NCBI GenBank assembly: GCA_028699915.1
Contig: JAQVTR010000001.1
Span: forward strand, 28,120-92,119
Source of the DNA: Fidelibacterota bacterium
GTDB taxonomy: Bacteria; Fidelibacterota; Fidelibacteria; Fidelibacterales; Fidelibacteraceae
Direction of reading: 5' to 3'
Length of the DNA: 64,000 nt
Below the pieces are notes generated by a model, which was given only the letters and a program-made list of their open reading frames with translations, was not told the DNA's origin and made no database searches. Of this stretch, positions 43,738 through 52,468 are shown piece by piece. Every line of letters starts with the position of its first letter. Positions within the stretch are counted from its first letter, which is position 1. Made by a program: the position numbers and the translations under genes.

Positions 43738-44322
43738 ATGGCAAGCATGCAGGAAATCTTATCTTACGCCCAACTTCAGACCGCGCTGAACGCACATAAA
43801 AAATTTTATCTGCTCTTATACAAATCCGGCAGCGAAAGCAGCGAATGCGCTTTCCGGAATGTTCGCGAGGCCGCAGACGGCGGTGATACAACGGTCTTTT
43901 ATGCCGATGTCAATAAAGTCCGCGACATTCACACCCAATACGGTATCAATACCGTTCCAAATCTGCTGGTCTTCGAAAACGGGACGCTGAAGAACAGCAT
44001 CCGCGGCTGCAACGAGAATGCGCATTACAGGAACATGTTCACTCAGCTTTTTAAGGCCGGCGGCGACAAAGAAACAAGTGCGGCTAAGCATGTTACCGTG
44101 TATTCCACACCAAGCTGTCCCTGGTGCAGCACGCTGAAAAACTACCTGCGCCAGCATCAGATCGCCTTCCGGGACATCGACGTATCCCGCGATATGCAGG
44201 CGGCCGAAGAAATGGTTCGCCGCAGCGGGCAGCGCGGCGTACCGCAGACCGACATTAACGGACAGATGGTGGTAGGATTTGACAAGGCAAGGATCAACTA
44301 TTTACTGGAAATTAAAGGATAA
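43738..44322 (+). CDS. Thioredoxin-like/glutaredoxin fusion protein
   Basis: Protein of 194 residues. Residues about 8-105 are a thioredoxin fold in which the normal C-x-x-C is S-S-E-C (Ser34, Cys37), so the first nucleophile is lost; the cis-Pro loop N-T-V-P-N-L is kept. Residues about 118-194 are a glutaredoxin/NrdH-type domain with C-P-W-C (Cys127-Cys130) and G-V-P-Q-T-D. The second domain should be redox active. A strong GAGGAG ribosome-binding site precedes it. groES follows after 16 bases. Confidence 0.85.
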   Translation: MASMQEILSYAQLQTALNAHKKFYLLLYKSGSESSECAFRNVREAADGGDTTVFYADVNKVRDIHTQYGINTVPNLLVFENGTLKNSIRGCNENAHYRNMFTQLFKAGGDKETSAAKHVTVYSTPSCPWCSTLKNYLRQHQIAFRDIDVSRDMQAAEEMVRRSGQRGVPQTDINGQMVVGFDKARINYLLEIKG

Positions 44323-44338
44323 TCAGAAAGGAACGCAT

Positions 44339-44626
44339 ATGAAAGAATTACAACCCGTCTCCCCTTACGTTCTGCTGGATATCAACGAAGAATCCGGAGA
44401 ACAGCGCACGGCGTCCGGTATCATTATCCCGGATACCGCCAAAGAAAAGAAAAAGACCGCCAGGGTCCTGGCCGTCAGCAATATCGAAAATGCCGAGATC
44501 GCTGTCGGCGATACCGTGCTGTATAAAAGCTTCAGTGGCGATGAGGTCGAATACGAGAGCAGAAAATACCTGCTGATCCCTTATGCCGACATTCTGGCTA
44601 AGCTGGTCGAAACCGACAAGATCTGA
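44339..44626 (+). CDS. groES: Co-chaperonin GroES
   Basis: Lid of the GroEL chaperonin, 95 residues. The mobile loop reads T-A-S-G-I-I-I-P-D-T-A-K-E-K, with the I-I-I hydrophobic edge that binds GroEL, and a C-terminal K-Y-L-L-I-P-Y-A-D-I-L-A matches the family. The N-terminal start at 44339 is set by GAAAGGAAC upstream. groEL does not follow; a terminator does. It is in the thioredoxin-glutaredoxin transcription unit, unusual for groES. Confidence 0.9.
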   Translation: MKELQPVSPYVLLDINEESGEQRTASGIIIPDTAKEKKKTARVLAVSNIENAEIAVGDTVLYKSFSGDEVEYESRKYLLIPYADILAKLVETDKI

Positions 44627-44649
44627 CGCCGGGAACTACAGAAAAGACC

Positions 44650-44683
44650 AACCGGACACCCCAGAGGGATGTCCGGTTTTTTT
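44650..44683 (+). terminator. Strong intrinsic terminator after groES
   Basis: ACCGGACA pairs with TGTCCGGT (eight base pairs) and further C-G pairs close a short loop. The stem is followed by TTTTTTT. It isolates groES from scpA. Confidence 0.9.
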
Positions 44684-44875
44684 GGGCAGTTTTATTCGGG
44701 ATCCCTGCATCCGAAAAGGAAGCGGAAATCCGGATTCCCCAAAGCCCCCTTCCTGTTCCTTGTTTCGTCTATCATAAAATATGCGTGCCGTCACAGATGT
44801 CTGCAGGCCGAAATAATTTGTTTTATTATCAAGATAAAAAGTGTATTTTTAACGCTGTAAGGAAGTTATAAGCCA

Positions 44876-45607
44876 ATGAGTTACAAGATCCGGCTGGACG
44901 TTTTTGAGGGCCCCGTAGACCTGCTTCTGTATTTCATCAAACGCGATGAGATCAACATTTACGATATTCCTATCAACAAGATCACGCACGACTATCTGGA
45001 GTATCTGGACCTGATGAAGACCATGAATCTGCAGATCGCCGGGGATTTTATTGAGATGGCAGCCATGCTGATGCGCATCAAGGCGCAGCTGCTGATCCCG
45101 CGTGTTCGCGAGGCGGTCGAAAACGAAGAGATCGAAGATCCGCGGACCGAACTGGTACAGCGTTTGTTGGAATATAAGTATTTTAAAGAAGTCGGTAATG
45201 AGCTGCAAAAGCTGGAGGATGCGCACGCCGGCGAATTTCCTAATCGCCCGAACTGGTCCTACATCGATCATGAGCTGCTGCCGGAAGACGCCCTGGGCCA
45301 CGTTTCGCTTTTTGACATACTGAACGCCTATAAACAGGCGCTTGACCGCATGCCTGCTGTGCCCGATCCGCACGAAGTGGCAATCGAAGCAACGAACATT
45401 AGCCGCCAGATCGAATTTATTTATTCGCACTTCCACAAGCAGTCGCGCCTGTCCTTTTCTGCACTGGCGCGCACAATCAAAAGTAAAATGGTCCTGCTGG
45501 TCACCCTGGTGGCCATCCTTGAACTGATGCGCAGCCAGCGTATTCGGGTTCTGCAGGCCGATACCTTCAGTGACTTTATTTTGGAACAGGTAGAAACGGG
45601 GGTTTGA
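44876..45607 (+). CDS. scpA: Segregation and condensation protein A
   Basis: Kleisin subunit of the bacterial SMC condensin, 243 residues. N-terminal F-E-G-P-V-D-L-L-L-Y-F-I (about 9-20) and I-D-I-Y/N-I-Y-D-I-P-I-N-K-I are the SMC-neck-binding signature; A-A-M-L-M-R-I-K-A-Q-L-L is conserved. The C-terminal winged-helix contacts the SMC head. It has only one base to scpB, so the two are produced together. The 190-base gap to the upstream terminator likely holds the operon promoter, but no clear one was seen. Confidence 0.95.
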   Translation: MSYKIRLDVFEGPVDLLLYFIKRDEINIYDIPINKITHDYLEYLDLMKTMNLQIAGDFIEMAAMLMRIKAQLLIPRVREAVENEEIEDPRTELVQRLLEYKYFKEVGNELQKLEDAHAGEFPNRPNWSYIDHELLPEDALGHVSLFDILNAYKQALDRMPAVPDPHEVAIEATNISRQIEFIYSHFHKQSRLSFSALARTIKSKMVLLVTLVAILELMRSQRIRVLQADTFSDFILEQVETGV

Positions 45608-45608
45608 A

Positions 45609-46208
45609 TTGGCAAAAGAAACGCTCACATTGCTGGATATGCAGCTGGTCGAAGCGCTGCTGATCGCCTCGGATGTGCCGCTGACCGTGGAACGCCTGAA
45701 AGAGTGCCTGGACGAGGGACACCGCATTGATCTGGATGCCGCCGTCGCAGCCCTGAACGAGCGCTACCGCACTGCAAAGCATGCTTTTTACATCAGTCCC
45801 GCCGGCAAGGGTTATCAGATTGTCACGGACAATAAATTCGAAGCGGTTGTGCGGAATTTCATCAACCGCAATGTGCGGGCGCGGCTGACCTATGCAGCGC
45901 TGGAAACCCTGGCGGTGATCGCCTATAAGCAGCCGATCAGCAAGCCGGAGATCGAACACATTCGTGGTGTGAATTGCGCTGCGGTGCTCACAACGCTGCT
46001 GGAACGTGAACTGATCAGCGTTTCCGGGCGCTCCGACGCCGCAGGACGTCCCCTGCTTTATGTTACCACCGAAGAATTTCTCCGTTATTTCGGACTCCGT
46101 TCTCCGGCGGACCTGCCGCGCACACGGGAGCTGGACGAACTGTTCCGCAGCGGAGAAAATGAACCGCAGGCGCTGCATGCCGTTTCAATTGAAAATTCCG
46201 AAGCTTGA
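45609..46208 (+). CDS. scpB: Segregation and condensation protein B
   Basis: Kleisin-interacting winged-helix protein of SMC condensin, 199 residues. The conserved A-L-E-T-L-A-V-I-A-Y-K-Q-P-I-S-K-P-E-I-E, R-G-V-N, and D-A-A-G-R-P-L-L-Y-V-T-T-E-E-F are all present. It uses TTG at 45609, one base after the scpA stop, the only start that keeps the N-terminal helix of the family. It is followed by recN after three bases. Confidence 0.95.
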   Translation: MAKETLTLLDMQLVEALLIASDVPLTVERLKECLDEGHRIDLDAAVAALNERYRTAKHAFYISPAGKGYQIVTDNKFEAVVRNFINRNVRARLTYAALETLAVIAYKQPISKPEIEHIRGVNCAAVLTTLLERELISVSGRSDAAGRPLLYVTTEEFLRYFGLRSPADLPRTRELDELFRSGENEPQALHAVSIENSEA

Positions 46209-46211
46209 TCT

Positions 46212-47918
46212 ATGTTACGTTCCCTGAATATTGAGAACATTGCGATCATCCAATCCCTGCGCCTGGAGCCCGGCCGCGGACTCTCTATCCTTACCGGTGA
46301 AACCGGCACGGGAAAATCCATCCTGATCGATGCGCTGGGACTGGCCCTGGGTTCACGCGCAGACCTGAACATGCTGCGCCATAATACCAAAAAAGCGGTC
46401 GTAGAGGCATTGTTTGACAATCTGAATCTGAACGGCGAAGTTCGGCAGGTCCTGAATGAAGCCGGACTCGAATACGCCGGCGGTGATGTGCTGATACGGC
46501 GCGAATTGCATGCGAACGGGAAATCCCGGGCCTTTTTCAATGATGAGCTTATTCCGCTCTCCGCCTTGAAGATCCTCGCATCTTCTCTGGTCGAAATGCA
46601 CGGCCAGCACGAAAATCAGAAATTGTTCAAACCCAAAAATCATTTGCTGTATCTGGGCAAATGTGCCGCAGACCATGAACCCATCTACGCCTATCGCGAG
46701 GCCTACCAGCATTTTCGTCAGCTGCTTAACCGCTATCGGGAACTGGAAAAACATCGCGAGTCTTACCTGCGTGAGCGGGAATTGCGGGAATTTCATTTCC
46801 GGGAGCTGGATGCGATCAAGCCGGAAGCGGGTGAGCTGGAAAAGATGGAGCAGGAGTTGAGCATCATGGAAAACCGCGAGCGCCTTGCCGCCGCGGCCGA
46901 TCAGATCGCCCGCACCCTGTACGAAGACGACGAAGCGCTTATCCATCAGATCGAAGCCTTGAAAAAGGTGATGCAGCAGCTTCTGCAGATCGATGCCGCC
47001 AATCAGGACAATGCGCGGGAACTGCAAAGCGCATTGATCTCCCTTTCGGAGGTCGGCCGCAGTATGGCCGAATACCGCGATAACCTGGAACACGATCCCG
47101 CCCGGCTGGCCAGCCTGCAGGAACGGACTGCCGCCATTCACTATCAGCTGCGAAAACATCACAAGAACTACCCCGAACTTTGCGAGTATTACGAACAGCT
47201 GAAAGACGAAATGAGCACGGAAGCCGATTATGACACCCGGCTGGAGCTCTTGCGCAAATCCCTGGAAGACAGCCGCACCCTCCTTGCCGCTAAGGCCGTG
47301 TTATTTCACCGCGAACTTGTCAAGACCGCAGAAGTATTTACCGACAATATCGAAAAACGGCTGCACCTGCTGGGCATGAAACACGCGCGCTTTAAGGTCG
47401 ATTTTCGCCAGAAACCCTGCGAAGGACTAAATTATATTCTCTTTGACGACCGCAAGGTGGAACCGACGATCAACGGGATCGACGAAGTTGAATTTTTGAT
47501 CATTACCAATCCCGGTGATGATTTCAAGCCCCTTGTCCGCATTGCGTCCGGCGGCGAGGTTAGCCGCATCATGCTGGCGATCAAATCCGTGCTTGCCCGG
47601 CACGATGAAACCCCGACCCTGATCTTTGATGAGATCGACGCGGGTGTCAGCGGCCGCATCGCGCATGTGGTCGGTGAACAGATCCGCGAACTGGCACAGC
47701 ATCACCAGATCCTCTGCATCACCCACCTGCCGCAGATCGCCGCAATGGGTGAACGGCATTTCCGGGTAGACAAGAGCAGCAGCGAAAAGGAAACTTTTGC
47801 GGAAATCCGCGAACTGAACGCCGCAGCGCGCGTGGAAGAGATTGCCGCCCTTTTCGGCGGAAAGGAACCCAGTGAGGCCGGACGCAAAACGGCAGAGGAG
47901 CTGCTCAAACAATCATGA
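46212..47918 (+). CDS. recN: DNA repair protein RecN
   Basis: SMC-like ATPase for double-strand-break repair, 568 residues. Walker A is G-E-T-G-T-G-K-S, followed by a coiled-coil region (about 150-375) and the C-terminal S-G-G-E-V-S-R-I-M-L-A signature, Walker B L-I-F-D-E-I-D-A-G-V-S-G and C-I-T-H-L-P-Q-I. It is in the scp operon, and its stop overlaps the holB start by four bases. Confidence 0.96.
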   Translation: MLRSLNIENIAIIQSLRLEPGRGLSILTGETGTGKSILIDALGLALGSRADLNMLRHNTKKAVVEALFDNLNLNGEVRQVLNEAGLEYAGGDVLIRRELHANGKSRAFFNDELIPLSALKILASSLVEMHGQHENQKLFKPKNHLLYLGKCAADHEPIYAYREAYQHFRQLLNRYRELEKHRESYLRERELREFHFRELDAIKPEAGELEKMEQELSIMENRERLAAAADQIARTLYEDDEALIHQIEALKKVMQQLLQIDAANQDNARELQSALISLSEVGRSMAEYRDNLEHDPARLASLQERTAAIHYQLRKHHKNYPELCEYYEQLKDEMSTEADYDTRLELLRKSLEDSRTLLAAKAVLFHRELVKTAEVFTDNIEKRLHLLGMKHARFKVDFRQKPCEGLNYILFDDRKVEPTINGIDEVEFLIITNPGDDFKPLVRIASGGEVSRIMLAIKSVLARHDETPTLIFDEIDAGVSGRIAHVVGEQIRELAQHHQILCITHLPQIAAMGERHFRVDKSSSEKETFAEIRELNAAARVEEIAALFGGKEPSEAGRKTAEELLKQS

Positions 47919-49075
47919 TATTCGAACTCATCAATCAGGACTCCCTCTATCAGGCTTTCCGGCACCTGATCTGCAGCGGCCGTATCGGCAGCGCCTACTT
48001 GCTTTGCGGGCCGGACGGCGCGGGCAAAACCTCCCTTGCGCTGAACCTGGCCTCTATGTTGCTATGCCGGGATCCCAATGACGGCGAAGCCTGCGGAGAC
48101 TGCCCCGCCTGCGCCAAGATCCGCCATTTGAATCATGCCAATTTTTATTTCATTCATGCTTTCCCGCGTCCGAAAAACGCTTCCGACGCAGATCCCTATA
48201 CCGGCCTCAGCGATGAAGACATTGGGATGATCCGCGATGAAGAGCAAAAGCTGTGTACAGATCCTTATTACGAACTGAATATTCCCAAAGCGAACAATAT
48301 TCTCATCAGCAGCATGCGGGATATGAAGCGCAAGCTTTCCGCCGGACAGGCGGAACCCGGCCGCCAGGTGGTCTTGATCCATCAGGCGGAACGCTGCACC
48401 GACGGCGCCTTCGGCGCACTGCTGAAAGTTCTGGAAGAGCCCCCGCGTCAGACTACTTTTATCCTGACAAGCGCAAATCCTCAATTGCTGCCGGCAACCA
48501 TCCGTTCCCGTTGCCAGACCCTGAAATGCCATGTACCCCCCTCTGAAAGTATTGTGGATTATCTGCGCGGCAAAGGCCTTGACGATTCCGACGCCCGTCG
48601 TATCGCGAATCTCAGCGGCGGCAATATGCGGCTTGTGCGCACGCTTTCGGAATCTGATTTTTCCGAACTGGATAGCAGCATTCTCAACGTCTGGCGAATC
48701 ATTATGGGTTCCAAGATCGAAGATCGCTGGATGACCATGGAAGACATGACCGAGTTGATTGAGCGCTATGTGAAATTGGAAAAAGAGAACCCGATGGAAT
48801 TCCGGAATTATCTGCGCTACATGATCTTCTTTTTGCGCGATGCGCAATTGCTGGCGGCGGCACCCGAAGCCGTTGACCGTATTATCAATACGCACTTGCG
48901 TGAAAAGCTGCTCGGTTTTACACAATTTTATCCGGATTTTTCCTATTTTGACATGATCGGACTGATCGAACAAACCCTGGCGGATACGGAACGCAATCTT
49001 TATCTGCCGGCATTGCTCGGGCGGCTTTTCCTGGAATTGCGCCTGGAGTGCCTTAACAAAAGAAAGACTCCCTGA
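47915..49075 (+). CDS. holB: DNA polymerase III delta' subunit
   Basis: Clamp-loader subunit of 386 residues. Walker A-like G-P-D-G-A-G-K-T-S (about 29-37) and zinc-binding C-x9-C-x2-C-x2-C (L-C-R-D..C-G-D-C-P-A-C) match delta' and the related gamma/tau ATPases. L-L-K-V-L-E-E-P-P and S-R-C-Q-T-L follow. The start overlaps recN (ATGA). The C-terminal half is less conserved, as usual. Confidence 0.9.
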   Translation: MIFELINQDSLYQAFRHLICSGRIGSAYLLCGPDGAGKTSLALNLASMLLCRDPNDGEACGDCPACAKIRHLNHANFYFIHAFPRPKNASDADPYTGLSDEDIGMIRDEEQKLCTDPYYELNIPKANNILISSMRDMKRKLSAGQAEPGRQVVLIHQAERCTDGAFGALLKVLEEPPRQTTFILTSANPQLLPATIRSRCQTLKCHVPPSESIVDYLRGKGLDDSDARRIANLSGGNMRLVRTLSESDFSELDSSILNVWRIIMGSKIEDRWMTMEDMTELIERYVKLEKENPMEFRNYLRYMIFFLRDAQLLAAAPEAVDRIINTHLREKLLGFTQFYPDFSYFDMIGLIEQTLADTERNLYLPALLGRLFLELRLECLNKRKTP

Positions 49076-49076
49076 T

Positions 49077-49787
49077 ATGCGATTGAATAAATACCTTGCG
49101 CATTGCGGTGTGGATTCCCGCCGTAAATGCGACGAACTGATCTTTGAAGGCCGCGTATCGGTCGACGGCAGCATCATTGACAATCCCGGCACACAAATCG
49201 ACGAGAACACGGCGGATGTCCGCGTGGACGGCGAAGGCATTCGTTTGAAAAAGAGCTTTACCTACATAAAAATGAATAAGCTCGCCGGCTATATTACCAG
49301 CTGCCGCGATCCGCATCATGCGCAGACGGTCATGGATCTGCTCCCGAAAGTCCTGCAGGTGGTTCCGGTCGGACGCCTGGACAAAGACAGTACCGGCATC
49401 CTGATCTTTAGCGATGACGGCGATCTGAATTTTCGTCTCACCCACCCAAAGCACGGTGTGGAAAAAATTTATGAGGTTTTGCTCCGGCGCCCGCCGGAAG
49501 GATACCCCGAGAACGAGCTTCCGCAAGGCATTATCCTGCAGGATAACGGCGACAAGGTGCAGGGTTTGGCGGAAGCGCTGAACCGCAAACGTAACCATTA
49601 CCGCATAACGCTCAAAGAGGGCAAGAAGCGCGAGGTCAAACGTATTTTTCTTCAATACAACACCAAAGTTCTACGCCTGCACCGCAACAGTTTTGCCGGC
49701 ATCAGCGCCGACGAACTTCCGCCCGGGAAATGGAAAAAACTGACCGGCACAGAGATCGAGCAGCTCCAAACAGCCGCGAATGCTTAA
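49077..49787 (+). CDS. rluB: RsuA/RluB family pseudouridine synthase
   Basis: Converts uridine to pseudouridine in rRNA, 236 residues. N-terminal S4 domain (about 1-60: R-L-N-K-Y-L-A-H-C-G-V), catalytic G-R-L-D-K-D-S-T-G-I-L-I with the nucleophile Asp, and a K-I-Y-E-V strand with R-R-P-P loop. The family includes RsuA, RluB and RluE/F; RluB is favoured by length but the target site is not certain. It is the last gene of the scp-recN-holB unit. Confidence 0.88.
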   Translation: MRLNKYLAHCGVDSRRKCDELIFEGRVSVDGSIIDNPGTQIDENTADVRVDGEGIRLKKSFTYIKMNKLAGYITSCRDPHHAQTVMDLLPKVLQVVPVGRLDKDSTGILIFSDDGDLNFRLTHPKHGVEKIYEVLLRRPPEGYPENELPQGIILQDNGDKVQGLAEALNRKRNHYRITLKEGKKREVKRIFLQYNTKVLRLHRNSFAGISADELPPGKWKKLTGTEIEQLQTAANA

Positions 49788-49899
49788 CACAACTTTCTTC
49801 TGCAGGCCCTCGCTTCTCGTGCTAAGCATTGAGCGCCGGGCGCTGCTCCGATTTATTGGAGCGAAAGCTGGCGTCAGCGGAATAAATTAAATTTTAAAT

Positions 49900-50036
49900 G
49901 CGGATTTAAGATATCAATAAATCAACAGATCAACCGAAAAAGGCAACTCATGCCTCGATGACTCGACATCTCGATATTCTTTTTTAACTTTGAACTTTGA
50001 ACCTTGAACCTTGAGCCTTGAACTTTGAATCATTAT
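49900..50036 (+). repeat. Mosaic of short tandem heptamer repeats in intergenic DNA
   Basis: Three successive degenerate tracts: AATCAAC-like at about 49916-49940, CTCGATG/ACTCGAC-like at about 49953-49977, and TTGAACX-like at about 49985-50031, the last with six near-perfect 7-base units. The stretch lies between convergent gene ends and has no reading frame or RNA gene. Confidence 0.75.
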
Positions 50037-50558
50037 TCAGATTTGCCGGATAAACGAAAGCATCGACATAACCGAGTCCCGGTACTCCCCGGCAGATCGG
50101 ACCAGGACCGTATAGAAAGGATCCAGGTCCCGGCTCTGCATTCCGATACTGAGCTTTTTTGCCCGTGTGCCGCTGATGTATGCCGTCAGCGCGGTGGGTT
50201 CGGGCGAAAGATCAATGGCAATATCAAAATCCCGGGGAATATCCCGCAACTGGTCTTCACGAACGGGAAAAGGTTTTTTTAGGGCCGGCGGATAGGTCAG
50301 GACGGGTCCTTTATGCTCTGCCAGTACTTCGTGGCCGCGGCTGAGCACCAGCGTGATGCTCTGCCCGCTGCCGGGAATATCCTTGATAAGGTCCCGGGCC
50401 TCATAAAAGAATTTATGATCCTGCGGCATGCAGATACAGACCGTTCGCGCATTTTCTATCTGCCGGGGGATATTGACGGCCTTACGGAAGACCAGAACCC
50501 GTTTTTTCCGCCGCAGACGGCGTATCCACGACCGTAAACGTACACGTTCCAGAAACAT
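50037..50558 (-). CDS. Protein of unknown function, half-glycosyltransferase-like (DUF6913-like)
   Basis: A 173-residue protein with a basic N-terminus (R-R-L-R-R-K-K-R) and alternating beta/alpha pattern including T-V-C-I-C-M-P-Q-D, I-T-L-V-L-S and D-I-A-I-D-L-S-P. The pattern looks like the N-terminal Rossmann half of a GT9 heptosyltransferase without the nucleotide-sugar half, or DUF6913 proteins of FCB bacteria. No catalytic motif is assigned. It starts on the last base of the hslU stop (TGATG), so translation is coupled. Confidence 0.65.
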   Translation of the reverse strand: MFLERVRLRSWIRRLRRKKRVLVFRKAVNIPRQIENARTVCICMPQDHKFFYEARDLIKDIPGSGQSITLVLSRGHEVLAEHKGPVLTYPPALKKPFPVREDQLRDIPRDFDIAIDLSPEPTALTAYISGTRAKKLSIGMQSRDLDPFYTVLVRSAGEYRDSVMSMLSFIRQI

Positions 50559-51919
50559 CACAGAATATACCTGCTCAGATCGTCGTCGGTCACAATGGCA
50601 TCCAGTGAATCGCGGACTTGTTTTGCGCTGATCACGATCTTTTTATCTCCGTTCGGAGCGTTGAACATGATATCGTCCAGGATCTGCGTCATAATGGTAT
50701 GCAGACGCCGGGCGCCGATATTTTCCGTCTTGTCATTGACTTCCGTCGCCTTAACGGCGATCTCGCGGATCGCCGCATTTTCGAAGACAAGCTCCACCCC
50801 TTCCGATTTCATCAAGGCCTGATACTGTTTGATCAGCGCGTTCTGCGGGTGCGAGAGGATTTTGACAAAATCATCCGTACTCAGGCTGTCCAGTTCCACA
50901 CGGATCGGAAATCTTCCCTGAAGTTCGGGAATCAGATCGGAAGGCTTGCTGGAGTGAAAAGCCCCCGAAGCGATGAAAAGGATATGGTCCGTCTTGATAA
51001 AACCGTACCGCGTTTTGACCGTACTGCCTTCCACAATGGGCAAAAGGTCGCGCTGTACCCCCTGCCGGCTGACATCCGCTCCGCGCGTATCACTGCTCAT
51101 GGCGATCTTGTCGATCTCGTCGATAAATACGATGCCGTGCTGCTGCACCCGGTCAATAGCTTCTTCGATAACCTTGTTGCGGTCGACCAGCTTTTGCGAT
51201 TCTTCATCGATCAGAATATTGCGGGCTTCGGGAACCTTGACCTTGCGCTTTTTGCTTTTTTTACCGCCCAGCAGGGAACTCATAGCTTCGTTCAGGAACT
51301 CTCCGGGGTTTTCCATCATATCGCCGCCCATGGCATCGTCCATGGGACCCAGAATGGATATTCCGGCAATTCCGGGCTTTCGGACCGCGCTTTCAATTTC
51401 CACATAGCGGTCGTCAAATTTGCCTTCGGCATACATTACCTTCAGCCGGTCGCGGGTTTTGGAAATCCGCTCACGTTCTTCGGGATCGGTCTTGCCCGTA
51501 TCCTCTACGGGGAAAAGCAGATCCACAATGCGCGCATCTGCCAGTTCTTCAGCACGCTGCCGGACCAGTTCCTCGTGCTCTTTTTCCACCATATCCACGG
51601 CCATATAGGTCAGGTCGCGGATAATGGATTCCACATCGCGACCCACGTAGCCGACTTCGGTGAACTTGGTGGCTTCCACTTTAATAAAAGGCGACTGTGC
51701 AAGAGCGGCCAGCCGCCGTGCGATCTCGGTCTTTCCGACACCGGTGGGGCCGATCATGATAATGTTGTTCGGCATAATTTCATTCCGAATATTTTCATCG
51801 GCCTGACGCCGGCGCCAGCGGTTACGCAAGGCAATGGCCACTGAACGTTTGGCTTTATCCTGGCCAATCACAAAACGGTCAAGTTCATTGACAATTTCTT
51901 TGGGGGTTAAGGCTTTCAT
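50558..51919 (-). CDS. hslU: ATP-dependent protease ATPase HslU
   Basis: AAA+ unfoldase of the HslUV protease, 453 residues. Walker [11 protein letters not shown], the I-domain insertion (about 110-245), Walker [11 protein letters not shown] and the sensor-2 G-A-R-R-L-H region are present, with C-terminal tail ending in L that docks into HslV. It overlaps hslV by four bases and the downstream unknown gene by one. GCG-like codon use is similar to its neighbours. Confidence 0.97.
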   Translation of the reverse strand: MKALTPKEIVNELDRFVIGQDKAKRSVAIALRNRWRRRQADENIRNEIMPNNIIMIGPTGVGKTEIARRLAALAQSPFIKVEATKFTEVGYVGRDVESIIRDLTYMAVDMVEKEHEELVRQRAEELADARIVDLLFPVEDTGKTDPEERERISKTRDRLKVMYAEGKFDDRYVEIESAVRKPGIAGISILGPMDDAMGGDMMENPGEFLNEAMSSLLGGKKSKKRKVKVPEARNILIDEESQKLVDRNKVIEEAIDRVQQHGIVFIDEIDKIAMSSDTRGADVSRQGVQRDLLPIVEGSTVKTRYGFIKTDHILFIASGAFHSSKPSDLIPELQGRFPIRVELDSLSTDDFVKILSHPQNALIKQYQALMKSEGVELVFENAAIREIAVKATEVNDKTENIGARRLHTIMTQILDDIMFNAPNGDKKIVISAKQVRDSLDAIVTDDDLSRYIL

Positions 51920-52455
51920 GTATCGAGCTCCATAACGGTAATGTGTTGATTCGTATAAATGCAGATCGACCCGGCGATCTTGAGGCTTTTTTCGGCAATC
52001 TCCGCCGCGCTGAGCTTGGTGTTTTCCATCAGCGCGCGGGCGGCGGCCAGAGCATAGGGTCCGCCGGAACCGATAGCGTAAATATGGTCGTCGGCGTCGA
52101 TCACGTCCCCGGATCCGCTTAAAATATATCCCTTGTCTTTATCCATGACGATAAGCAGGGCTTCCAGTTTCTGCAGATATTTGTCCCGCCGCCACTCCTT
52201 GGTAAGTTCCACCGCAGCGCGGGTCAGATCGCCTTTGTATTCCTTAATCTTATTCTCAAATTTTTCAAACAGACTGAAGGCATCAGCGCCCGCGCCGGCG
52301 AATCCCGCCAGGATCTGCCCGTTGTATAATTTGCGGACTTTGACGGTCTGCGCTTTCATGACCGTATTCCCCAGCGTTACCTGGCCGTCGCCGGCAATGG
52401 CTGCGCGTCCGTCCCGATGGAGACCTAAAATGGTCGTGCTTTTTATTTTTTCCAT
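51916..52455 (-). CDS. hslV: ATP-dependent protease subunit HslV
   Basis: Proteolytic chamber of HslUV, 179 residues from the ATG at 52455, which follows AAAGGAAC. Longer starts add 44 residues with no match to the family. The mature active-site threonine is expected at Thr7 in M-E-K-I-K-S-T-T-I, implying a six-residue propeptide. Conserved [22 protein letters not shown] and [12 protein letters not shown] follow. It is between rpoN and hslU. Confidence 0.95.
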   Translation of the reverse strand: MEKIKSTTILGLHRDGRAAIAGDGQVTLGNTVMKAQTVKVRKLYNGQILAGFAGAGADAFSLFEKFENKIKEYKGDLTRAAVELTKEWRRDKYLQKLEALLIVMDKDKGYILSGSGDVIDADDHIYAIGSGGPYALAAARALMENTKLSAAEIAEKSLKIAGSICIYTNQHITVMELDT

Positions 52456-52468
52456 GATTTGTTCCTTT

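Noticed and set aside
49985..50031. CRISPR-like or leader repeat array
   Set aside because: The units are only seven bases with no spacers and no cas genes nearby.
50618..51844. Open reading frame of 408 codons antisense to hslU
   Set aside because: hslU is certain on the minus strand; the antisense frame lacks any sign of a protein family.
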